A stretch of 7,463 bases of DNA from an uncultured Lachnospiraceae bacterium (GTDB lineage Bacteria > Bacillota > Clostridia > Lachnospirales > Lachnospiraceae). The stretch lies in NCBI GenBank assembly GCA_910578885.1, contig CAJTSH010000077.1:1-7463 (forward strand). Reading direction: 5' to 3'. Numbering within the stretch: position 1 is the first letter of the stretch; every line of letters begins with the position of its first letter. The position numbers and the translations under genes were made by a program. Positions 1-4,194 of the stretch are shown here, piece by piece. The notes under the pieces are model-generated. The model searched no databases. It was given only the letters and a program-made list of their open reading frames with translations, and was not told where the DNA came from.

Positions 1-65
1 AAACCGGCTTTCCTGATATACTGCAAATTTACAATGCGTTTCGCAATCATCTATCTAATACCTTT

Positions 66-94
66 ATTATAATACGCCGTCATTATGCCGTCAA
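66..94 (-). promoter_or_regulatory. Leftward sigma-A type promoter inside operator 1
   Basis: On the minus strand TTGACG (94 to 89) and TATAAT (71 to 66) are separated by exactly 17 bases, a near-consensus housekeeping promoter pointing out of the window. The -35 hexamer is part of the GCCGTCA box at 87-93, so the protein that binds the boxes should also control this promoter. Transcription would start near position 59. The first minus-strand ATG after it is at 50-48 and opens a frame that runs off the window (about 16 codons, beginning MIAKRIVNLQ), with no Shine-Dalgarno. I therefore do not call a gene in 1-65. Confidence 0.5.
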
Positions 95-126
95 TAAGTA
101 TTTAGCCGTCATTTTGACGGTATAAT
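76..126 (+). promoter_or_regulatory. Operator 1: GCCGTCA box array with -10 element for the first RHH gene
   Basis: GCCGTCA occurs three times in the same orientation at 76-82, 87-93 and 105-111. An inverted copy, TGACGG, is at 115-120, so 106-120 is CCGTCA-TTT-TGACGG, a perfect 6-bp inverted repeat. The first two boxes are 11 bp apart, about one helical turn. TATAAT follows directly at 121-126 and would serve the gene starting at 160; no good -35 is seen 16-18 bp upstream. Ribbon-helix-helix proteins commonly bind short repeated boxes as arrays of dimers, so autoregulation by the following gene is the natural inference. Confidence 0.6.
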
Positions 127-159
127 AACATTATCAAGCCGTTAAGGAAGTGATAAGCA

Positions 160-327
160 TTGAAAATAAAGCAATCAAAATTTACGTTACGGATAAATGA
201 CGAATTACTAAAGAAATTTCACTATATTTCCGAATATAATGCCCGTTCTGCCAACAGCGAATTAACAATACTAATCCGAAAGCATATTGCAGAATTTGAA
301 AAAAAGCACGGAAATATAAAACACTGA
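160..327 (+). CDS. Arc-like ribbon-helix-helix DNA-binding protein, copy 1 (55 aa)
   Basis: This small protein has a typical ribbon-helix-helix pattern. The beta-strand KFTLRI (residues 7-12) carries the base-contacting side chains. A first helix follows around ELLKKF (15-20), then the turn NARSAN (27-32), and a second helix through KHIAEFEKK. The start is TTG at 160, chosen because AAGGAAG at 144-150 sits 9 bases upstream and because this frame aligns throughout with the gene at 413; a GTG at 150 in another frame stops quickly. About 34 of 55 residues match the second copy. Members of this family act as dimers in transcription repression, plasmid copy control or partition, and relaxosome accessory roles. 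An array of 7-bp boxes lies just upstream, so autoregulation is likely. The family call is firm; the biological role is not known. Confidence 0.82.
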   Translation: MKIKQSKFTLRINDELLKKFHYISEYNARSANSELTILIRKHIAEFEKKHGNIKH

Positions 328-337
328 TTATTTTCAT

Positions 338-389
338 GCCGTCATACAGCCGTCAAATCTCCTTTTTGCCGTCAGATTGACACTATAAT
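338..389 (+). promoter_or_regulatory. Operator 2: second GCCGTCA array with -10 element
   Basis: The layout repeats operator 1. GCCGTCA boxes lie at 338-344, 349-355 and 368-374, and a degenerate inverted box TTGACA at 377-382 is followed by TATAAT at 384-389. Box spacing (11, then 19) nearly equals that of operator 1 (11, then 18). The array begins 10 bases after the stop of the first RHH gene and serves the second at 413. The fourth box differs from operator 1 (TTGACA against TTGACG), which could change affinity. A leftward promoter like the one in operator 1 is not conserved: the matching -10 position reads AAATAA. Confidence 0.6.
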
Positions 390-412
390 AATGTCTGTAT
401 GGAGGTGTTGGC

Positions 413-583
413 ATGGCGATTGATACAGCTAAATTCACTTTAAGGATAGACGCTGAATTATTAAAAAAATTCCGTTTTGTTGCAGATTATAACGCCCGTT
501 CCGCTAACCGTGAACTGGAAGTTTTAATGAAAAAGCATATTGCAGAATTTGAAAAAGAGAATGGCAAGATAACTTTTGACTGA
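413..583 (+). CDS. Arc-like ribbon-helix-helix DNA-binding protein, copy 2 (56 aa)
   Basis: A paralogue of the gene at 160, with the same strand (KFTLRI, residues 7-12), the same YNARSAN turn (26-32) and the same second helix (KHIAEFEK). It starts with ATG at 413, 7 bases after a strong GGAGG at 401-405, so it is probably translated better than the TTG-started first copy. Differences cluster in the first helix surface and the N-terminal six residues, while the DNA-facing strand is unchanged, so both proteins probably recognise the same GCCGTCA boxes and might form mixed dimers. Codons are AT-rich like those of copy 1 and unlike the more GC-rich leftward genes, which fits a separate origin of this block. 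The regulatory target beyond its own promoter is unknown. Confidence 0.85.
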   Translation: MAIDTAKFTLRIDAELLKKFRFVADYNARSANRELEVLMKKHIAEFEKENGKITFD

Positions 584-598
584 TTTTTCTTTGTTCTT

Positions 599-626
599 AA
601 AAGGTGGAGCAGCACCCCGCTCCACC
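599..626 (-). terminator. Rho-independent terminator of the leftward operon
   Basis: GGTGGAGC (603-610) and GCTCCACC (619-626) form a perfect 8-bp GC-rich stem with an 8-base loop. On the minus strand the stem is followed at once by UUUU (602 to 599), as expected for an intrinsic terminator ending the gene cluster that reads leftward from 3649. On the + strand there is no U-run, so it is not an obvious terminator for the RHH genes. Confidence 0.7.
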
Positions 627-681
627 CGCAATAACTATATTTCACTTCTTCTGAATAAATAATTGTATAGCTTTCTCCGCA

Positions 682-1116
682 TTAAATATAAACCATCTCA
701 CTATTTACAATCTCCCTCACACAAGCCCGAATATTATTCATTTTTTGAACCCATAAAATCTGATTTTCTGCCTTTAACTGCTCCGTCACTTCCTGGCTGT
801 CGGCATATTCCTTGCAGTATTGGGAATATGCCCTGACTGCGTCTGCAAACCGTCCCATAATGTCCTTTGTGATCTGCCCTCCATGTTCAACTGCTGCCAT
901 CTGTCTTTTTCCGGGAAACAGACAGAGGACGTAATCCCCTGCCATGGCTCGAAAAAGCCTGCTGCCATCTATCAGCATACAGACAGCCGCCTCTTTATCC
1001 TCTGGTGGCTCCACTGTTGCTGGCATCCCCATGCAGAGCATCAGGATTTGCAAGAGAAAATACATCCACATAGACAGCTTTTCCGTTTCTGTCTTCTCCC
1101 ACCTTCGTATTTCCAA
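682..1116 (-). CDS. TnpV-like C-terminal protein, probably the out-of-frame second half of a disrupted gene
   Basis: The last 35 or so residues (about 110-144, VTEQLKAENQ, then WVQKMNNIR, then EIVNSEMVYI) match the conserved tail of TnpV, a small protein of Tn4451-type transposons and many clostridial mobile elements, whose function is not established. The frame is open from a TTG at 1116 but that TTG has no usable ribosome binding site, and the first 20-odd residues are an out-of-frame reading of the upstream ORF (995-1276). Two explanations fit. One is a 1-base insertion or 2-base deletion that split one gene near 1000-1060. The other is a separate short gene beginning at ATG 978, with AGGCGG 8 bases upstream, just past the other ORF's stop. 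I prefer the first because PATVEPPEDKEAAVC, before that ATG, already reads like protein. Confidence 0.55.
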   Translation of the reverse strand: MEIRRWEKTETEKLSMWMYFLLQILMLCMGMPATVEPPEDKEAAVCMLIDGSRLFRAMAGDYVLCLFPGKRQMAAVEHGGQITKDIMGRFADAVRAYSQYCKEYADSQEVTEQLKAENQILWVQKMNNIRACVREIVNSEMVYI

Positions 1117-1276
1117 CCTTGAAAATATCGCCGGAATTATCCGAGGTATCCGGTACGACCTCCATAACAGTACATTTATAAAAAGGATTAATCTGCACCG
1201 ATGTAGCTGCCGGTATCAGCAGATTGCAGTTTTGATATTTTGACTGAATTTCAGCCAAAGTAGTAGAATTATTCAT
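995..1276 (-). CDS. Hypothetical mobile-element protein, N-terminal part (93 aa, probably truncated)
   Basis: The start is clear: ATG at 1276 with GGAGGT 6 bases upstream. Residues 1-75 (beginning MNNSTTLAEIQSKYQNC, then LLIPAATSVQINPF) resemble, from memory, the N-terminus of hypothetical phage/ICE proteins in Clostridia, although I cannot name a function. The last 18 residues (DALHGDASNSGATRG and neighbours) look less protein-like, and the frame +1 to it continues with convincing sequence to position 682. I therefore think the ORF is the front half of a frameshifted gene. It is the last gene of the leftward cluster, 33 bases after the stop of the unknown gene at 1310. Confidence 0.6.
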   Translation of the reverse strand: MNNSTTLAEIQSKYQNCNLLIPAATSVQINPFYKCTVMEVVPDTSDNSGDIFKVGNTKVGEDRNGKAVYVDVFSLANPDALHGDASNSGATRG

Positions 1277-1309
1277 AAATTTACCTCCATATTGTATTTT
1301 TTGCTTGAT

Positions 1310-1618
1310 TTATAAGGCAGGAACTGCTACAATATGGTTATCCGTAGGGGCGCTCTGGTTTTTGACCGAGTGCTCTTTTTCCATATCACGCAAGGCCTTG
1401 CATAAATCCATGTTGAATTGTGAGAAAGCAAGTCTTCTGACATATTCCTCTGTCAGCTTAACGAGGTACCAGTGATGCAATACCACCGTCCGGCATTCCC
1501 GCCTGTATATGTACTCCTGCTTTCTCCGAGCATGCTCCAATGCCGCCTTAAATTGCTCATCTGTTATCCCGCATCCGAGAAGTCTCTCAACTTCTTCCTT
1601 CTTTACAATTTTGCTCAT
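1310..1618 (-). CDS. Hypothetical protein (102 aa)
   Basis: I do not recognise this protein. It is charged and probably helical: the N-terminus (MSKIVKKEEVERLLGCGITDEQFKAA, here split at residues 1-15 and 16-26) suggests a small helical domain, followed by a basic stretch around ARRKQEYIYRRE and a weakly structured tail rich in polar residues. No membrane segment or metal site is seen. The start is ATG at 1618 with GGAGG about 9 bases upstream. The ribosome binding site and first codons lie inside the end of the upstream membrane-protein gene (32-base overlap), so translation is likely coupled to it. Confidence 0.7.
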   Translation of the reverse strand: MSKIVKKEEVERLLGCGITDEQFKAALEHARRKQEYIYRRECRTVVLHHWYLVKLTEEYVRRLAFSQFNMDLCKALRDMEKEHSVKNQSAPTDNHIVAVPAL

Positions 1619-1826
1619 ATTTCAAATCCTCCAGTGTGTCAAATAAATAGTGAACCGCTTTCCATGCCATCCAGCCAACCAGCGGCATCAAACAATATTC
1701 GCCGCCGACTGCCTCATATCCCCTTTCAAGATATGCCATGCATATAATCCATTTCCCGGCAAAGAATGTCACTGCCAGGGTATACGAAACCGCCACCAAG
1801 TTTCTTATAACTTTTCTTTTAATCAC
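1587..1826 (-). CDS. Small two-helix membrane protein (79 aa)
   Basis: The protein has a basic N-terminus (MIKRKVIRN) and two hydrophobic segments, about residues 10-31 and 45-62, joined by a short polar loop, with a charged C-terminal tail. The likely topology is both ends in the cytoplasm, by the positive-inside rule. The start is GTG at 1826: GGGAGGA lies 7 bases upstream and the codon overlaps the stop of the hydrolase gene by 8 bases (GTGATTAA). A longer frame exists upstream but would run deep into the hydrolase gene. Size, topology and coupling to a wall hydrolase recall a phage holin or an export partner, but no family was recognised and that role is only a suggestion. Confidence 0.68.
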   Translation of the reverse strand: MIKRKVIRNLVAVSYTLAVTFFAGKWIICMAYLERGYEAVGGEYCLMPLVGWMAWKAVHYLFDTLEDLKYEQNCKEGRS

Positions 1827-2445
1827 CGTCTTCCTCCCTGTCTGTGTAAAAATAATGCTTTCCATGCCGGTAAAGGAAAATAAGGTTTTCGCTGTGCCAT
1901 GTGGATTCGCTCTTACTTTCAAAATAGATGGCGCCGCAGCTTTCATCCCACTTATCAAGCATTATCAAATCCAATGCCGCCCAACAATCCGTATCAGGCT
2001 CCACTTTGTCAAACCTCCCATTAGATACGGGGCTGAACTGTCCCGGCTGATATATGACTTCTTCGATGGCATCAGGAAACTCATCATCAAAAACCCGGTT
2101 AAGCACCACCAGCATCACAAGGGCTTTCCCTTCTATGTCTTCGCCCTCCGCCTCTGCCATAGCTATTTTAGCGAGCAGATATGATTCCTCTGCATCCCAA
2201 TCCATGCTGGAAATAAGTGACTGATAAGGCTCTTCCATAATTTTCTCCGCAGGGGCGGTCTCTGCTACGTCCTGTCCCGGCTCGGCCGTTGTCCCCGGCT
2301 TAATGACAGCTGCAGTTTCAGACACCATTCTTTGCTCTGATATTCCATCAGCAGACATTCCTGTCAAGCTGCTTGCAAATGCTACAATAGACAGGGCTGC
2401 AAGCGTTGCCACTACAGCCACGCTAAATACACATCTTCTTTTCAT
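1819..2445 (-). CDS. SleB/CwlJ-type cell-wall hydrolase with signal peptide (208 aa)
   Basis: Residues 1-28 form a signal peptide or membrane anchor (MKRR, then a long hydrophobic run). Residues 29-85 are a low-complexity acidic and Ala/Thr-rich linker. Residues 86-200 match the SleB/CwlJ hydrolase family (Hydrolase_2): the AMAEAEGE motif contains the expected catalytic Glu (E98), followed by GKALVMLVVLNRV, the QFSPV motif (136-140) and HGKHYFY near the end. Family members cleave peptidoglycan, best known as spore cortex-lytic enzymes; mobile elements also carry them, where local wall opening for DNA transfer or lysis is the likely job. ATG 2445 was chosen because AAGGAGGG sits 5 bases upstream; an earlier in-frame start adds 11 residues without a site. 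The gene overlaps its upstream neighbour by 23 bases and its downstream one by 8. Confidence 0.85.
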   Translation of the reverse strand: MKRRCVFSVAVVATLAALSIVAFASSLTGMSADGISEQRMVSETAAVIKPGTTAEPGQDVAETAPAEKIMEEPYQSLISSMDWDAEESYLLAKIAMAEAEGEDIEGKALVMLVVLNRVFDDEFPDAIEEVIYQPGQFSPVSNGRFDKVEPDTDCWAALDLIMLDKWDESCGAIYFESKSESTWHSENLIFLYRHGKHYFYTDREEDGD

Positions 2446-2626
2446 CGCCGCCCTCCTTGCTGTCGAACACGAACGCAAACTGTCCGGCCTTTGATTCCAT
2501 TTTCAAATGTCTGCTGAAAAATTTCTGTTTCTTCTCCTGTTCCCTTGCCTTTTCATTTTCGCAATCGCACTTCTCGCCCGGATCCAGATTACAACCACAA
2601 TTCGGGCAAGTGTTGTAGTATGCCAT
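2423..2626 (-). CDS. Cys-rich small protein, possible zinc ribbon half (67 aa)
   Basis: The N-terminus has CPNCGC (residues 7-12) and KCDC (19-22), that is CxxCxC then CxC, a likely single metal-binding site. A charged helical stretch (ENEKAREQEKKQK) follows, then a C-terminal part with AFVFDSKEG. I know no function for it; similar short Cys-rich proteins occur beside excisionase-like genes in clostridial elements. The start is ATG 2626, 8 bases after a strong AGGAGGTG (2640-2633 on the minus strand) that sits at the end of the upstream gene. A longer upstream frame is an out-of-frame reading of the HTH gene. Its 3' end covers the ribosome binding site of the hydrolase. Confidence 0.72.
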   Translation of the reverse strand: MAYYNTCPNCGCNLDPGEKCDCENEKAREQEKKQKFFSRHLKMESKAGQFAFVFDSKEGGDEKKMCI

Positions 2627-2639
2627 ATCGCCGCACCTC

Positions 2640-2888
2640 CTATTCTCCGTTGATAACCTTATCCACTTCATCCATCGGGATATCAAAAATATCCGAAAAC
2701 AGATACTTGTTTGCCTTGCCCGCCGGGAATGGATGGTTCCCCTTCTTCTTAGCCTGCTCATTCACTTCACGAACAATGTCATACGCTTTACTTTTTCCAC
2801 ATCCCAGGAGCACTGCCACATCTTCCTGCGTGACAAATATCCGTGTGCTTTTCCGCATAACTCCTGGCGCTGTATTTAAAGCATCCAT
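2640..2888 (-). CDS. Excisionase-like winged-helix DNA-binding protein (82 aa)
   Basis: Residues about 18-70 form a small helix-turn-helix of the excisionase/MerR-like kind found in Clostridia mobile elements: VTQEDVAVLLGCGKSKAYD (first helices and recognition helix), then a basic segment and FPAGKANKYLF, which looks like the wing or C-terminal strand. Such proteins bend att-site DNA to direct the integrase toward excision or act as transcription factors; the integrase in this window is about 3.2 kb away. The start is ATG 2888, 8 bases after GGAGGT; a GTG three codons earlier overlaps that site and is rejected. Thirteen bases separate its stop from the next ATG, so it is part of the operon. 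The excisionase role is inference from fold and context. Confidence 0.75.
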   Translation of the reverse strand: MDALNTAPGVMRKSTRIFVTQEDVAVLLGCGKSKAYDIVREVNEQAKKKGNHPFPAGKANKYLFSDIFDIPMDEVDKVINGE

Positions 2889-2942
2889 TCTGTACACCTC
2901 CGATTCCTACCACCATACAACTTGCCCATCCGAGCCTCCTAA

Positions 2943-3416
2943 TCACAGATTTTTCTTTATCCACAGTTTCATGCTCTGCGTGATCTTCTCCAGTTCTTCC
3001 AGCACTTCAAGGATCTTTTCCATGTCCGCTTTCTCGGATTCATCAATCACGCCATCTTCGGTTATATCAAGCAGCAGCGCTTTTGTATCCTCCAACTTGC
3101 GGAAGGCTGACAATGTTCTGACCGTAATTCGGTCAAGGCCTGCAATCTCCGCTTTGGGGATTTCCCCACCCAGCGGACATATATTCGTGCAGAAATAATT
3201 TCCCAATTCCGGAGCATTATACAAATCTGCCATCAGATGGATTTCCTCTGGATAGGGATTCGCTATTCCGCTTTCAATTCTATATAGGCGGCCTCTGTCA
3301 ATCGACATTATGTCTGCGGCCCCTTCCCGGCTGCTTAGCTGCTCGTTGTGCTTTGCGGCCTCATGGCGCGCTTTATAAAATGCGTTGGAGCTTGTCTTTG
3401 CTGTAACATTTGCCAT
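2943..3416 (-). CDS. XRE-family transcriptional regulator (157 aa)
   Basis: The N-terminal third is an XRE helix-turn-helix: after MANVTAKTSSNAFYKARHEA comes SREGAADIMSIDRGRLYRIESG (about residues 30-51), with recognition helix around DRGRLYRIE, then PYPEEIHLMADLYNAPELGNYFC. The C-terminal half is acidic and helical with no peptidase motif. This type is frequent in ICEs and prophages of Clostridia. I choose ATG 3416 because the GGAGG at 3432-3428 lies 11 bases before it and the N-terminus fits homologues as I recall them; ATG 3434 is possible but would overlap that site. It is followed after 54 bases by the excisionase-like gene and preceded after 29 by another XRE gene. Confidence 0.82.
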   Translation of the reverse strand: MANVTAKTSSNAFYKARHEAAKHNEQLSSREGAADIMSIDRGRLYRIESGIANPYPEEIHLMADLYNAPELGNYFCTNICPLGGEIPKAEIAGLDRITVRTLSAFRKLEDTKALLLDITEDGVIDESEKADMEKILEVLEELEKITQSMKLWIKKNL

Positions 3417-3445
3417 TTTCTGTTTTGCCTCCATATCTTATACTG

Positions 3446-3649
3446 TTAATTAACAGAAACTTTGTCAGGCTCTAGCACCTTGTTAATTTTTTCCACCGTC
3501 TCCTGCGGCGCAATGATTCTCCCGTTGATAATGGCAGATACATATGTATGTGACAGCCCAACTGCCTCAGACAATTCTTTCAGGGTCAGACCCTGAAGCG
3601 TCATCTGCACCTTGCACTGTTTGCCCCACGGCGTAATTGTTTTGCTCAT
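3446..3649 (-). CDS. Small Cro-like XRE DNA-binding protein (67 aa)
   Basis: The protein is little more than a helix-turn-helix: residues 21-44 (LTLKELSEAVGLSHTYVSAI, then INGR) give the two helices and turn, preceded by MSKTITPWGKQCKV and followed by a short amphipathic helix. Size and position at the head of a leftward operon, divergent from a larger XRE repressor at 4195, match Cro-type regulators. The start is ATG 3649 with AAAGGAGGG 5 bases upstream, the strongest ribosome binding site in the window. It is the first gene after the long control region 3650-4194 and so is probably controlled there. Confidence 0.82.
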   Translation of the reverse strand: MSKTITPWGKQCKVQMTLQGLTLKELSEAVGLSHTYVSAIINGRIIAPQETVEKINKVLEPDKVSVN

Positions 3650-3675
3650 GCAATCCCTCCTTTCTAAATTTCTTC

Positions 3676-3704
3676 TTTAACAAGTTGCAATAATGTGTTA
3701 AAAT
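3676..3704 (+). promoter_or_regulatory. Rightward promoter covered by an inverted repeat operator
   Basis: TTAACA (3677-3682) and TAAAAT (3699-3704) are 16 bases apart, a good sigma-A type match directing transcription into the long non-coding stretch. The inverted repeat TTTAACA (3676-3682) and TGTTAAA (3696-3702) coincides with both hexamers, with half-site centres 20 bp apart, as expected for a dimeric repressor site that blocks polymerase. The half-site TAACA is shared with the repeat at 4131-4180. It lies 27 bases upstream of the Cro-like gene, so it could also control leftward transcription. Confidence 0.45.
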
Positions 3705-3744
3705 CATTTTGTGCAAAATATTCCAAATGGAAGAAGGTGTTCTC

Positions 3745-3855
3745 TTGAAAAAAATAGTAAAAAAATTTTTGAGATACCTCGCTCCCTATATAAGGTTCTG
3801 GGACAATGTGCTCCCAGATAAATGCAACGGGACAGCCTTAGATTATGCCAGCTAG
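3745..3855 (+). CDS. Possible small cationic peptide (36 aa, TTG start)
   Basis: A short frame begins at TTG 3745 with GAAGAAGGTG about 5 bases upstream, 40 bases downstream of the promoter at 3677-3704. It has a strongly basic amphipathic front (MKKIVKKFLRYLAPYIRFW) and an acidic or polar tail with one cysteine (NVLPDKCNGTALDYAS). I do not recognise it. It could be a leader peptide, a small membrane-active peptide or chance. The tail overlaps hairpins at 3797-3818 and 3848-3859, which argues either for an RNA function of this stretch or for a leader-peptide arrangement. Confidence 0.3.
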   Translation: MKKIVKKFLRYLAPYIRFWDNVLPDKCNGTALDYAS

Positions 3856-4051
3856 CTGGGTACATAATATTTGCATGGCAGAACCATAACTGCTTAAGTG
3901 GCATTGCCTGACAAAAATAGCTAATCTTGCTTAAAGCAGCTATGCCAAAATCAGGTTATCGAAAACCAGAACGATTTATGGTCATACAATGCAGGCCAGG
4001 GTAAACAACTGTGGGAGTTGTTCCGTCTGGCAGAAGCAAGCTGTCAGATGG
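3797..4051 (+). ncRNA. Candidate structured RNA or leader region
   Basis: No convincing gene lies in 3856-4194, but paired elements are dense. They are TCTGGGA/TCCCAGA (3797-3803, 3812-3818); the 12-bp palindrome CCAGCTAGCTGG (3848-3859) flanked by ATTATG and CATAAT (3842-3847, 3863-3868); and a nested hairpin from CCTGA (3907-3911), ATAGCT (3917-3922) and GCTT to AAGC, AGCTAT (3938-3943) and TCAGG (3951-3955). Next come AACAACT/AGTTGTT (4004-4010, 4016-4022) and, directly abutting, an 11-bp stem 4023-4033 with 4041-4051. The last stem needs two G-U pairs on the + strand, which become A-C mismatches on the other strand, so the RNA sense is probably +. I cannot assign an RNA family. Confidence 0.35.
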
Positions 4052-4100
4052 TCTTCTCGAATTCCTTTCTCCGGTTGCAGACGGTGATTGTGAGAATTTA

Positions 4101-4130
4101 TTGTAACTTGTTGTTATGTATATTTATAAT
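4101..4130 (+). promoter_or_regulatory. Rightward promoter of the XRE repressor
   Basis: TTGTAA (4101-4106) and a perfect TATAAT (4125-4130) with an 18-base spacer point toward the repressor ATG at 4195. Transcription would begin near 4137, inside the left arm of the inverted repeat 4131-4139. The -10 overlaps by five bases the -10 of an oppositely directed promoter, so the two cannot be occupied together. Confidence 0.5.
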
Positions 4131-4154
4131 AATCTAACATTTGCGAGTTGTCAA
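4126..4154 (-). promoter_or_regulatory. Leftward promoter toward the operon
   Basis: On the minus strand a perfect TTGACA (4154 to 4149) and TATTAT (4131 to 4126) are 17 bases apart, the best promoter match in the region. It would start a transcript near 4119 running through the structured stretch into the Cro-like gene, giving a leader of about 470 bases. It sits between the arms of the inverted repeat 4131-4180 and against the rightward promoter. Confidence 0.55.
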
Positions 4155-4180
4155 TATAAAAAACTATAATTTGTTAGATT
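4131..4180. repeat. 9-bp inverted repeat, probable XRE operator
   Basis: AATCTAACA (4131-4139) and TGTTAGATT (4172-4180) are perfect inverted copies with a 32-base spacer; their centres are 41 bp apart, close to four helical turns. The left arm covers the start region of the rightward promoter and the -10 edge of the leftward one, and the right arm lies in the 5' leader of the repressor gene 15 bases before its ATG. Placement suggests autoregulation of the repressor and repression of the leftward operon, perhaps by cooperative binding or looping. Confidence 0.55.
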
Positions 4181-4194
4181 TCCAAGGAATGTTT

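Noticed and set aside
76..383. GCCGTCA repeats as a CRISPR or replication iteron array
   Set aside because: The repeats are only 7 bases, unevenly spaced and tied to -10 elements before each RHH gene; there is no Rep gene or spacer pattern in the window.
820..2184. Open + strand frames opposite the leftward operon (for example 820-1122, 1738-2184)
   Set aside because: They lie antisense to genes with clear starts and family matches, lack ribosome binding sites and have atypical composition.
2545..3198. 217-codon + strand frame
   Set aside because: It is very Ser/Pro-rich and lies opposite the Cys-rich, excisionase-like and XRE genes, all of which have good starts; it is a shadow frame.
3704..3904. 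66-codon leftward frame in the control region
   Set aside because: The ATG at 3904 has no proper ribosome binding site, the translation is rich in Cys, Trp, His and Arg without any pattern, and it lies across hairpins.
3797..4051. Retron, tmRNA, RNase P, T-box or group I/II intron
   Set aside because: I looked for their conserved core sequences and for a reverse transcriptase gene nearby and saw none.
4141..4194. Longer N-terminus for the XRE repressor starting at 4141
   Set aside because: It would begin in the control region, overlap the right arm of the inverted repeat, and has no ribosome binding site, while ATG 4195 has AAGGA upstream and fits the domain start.
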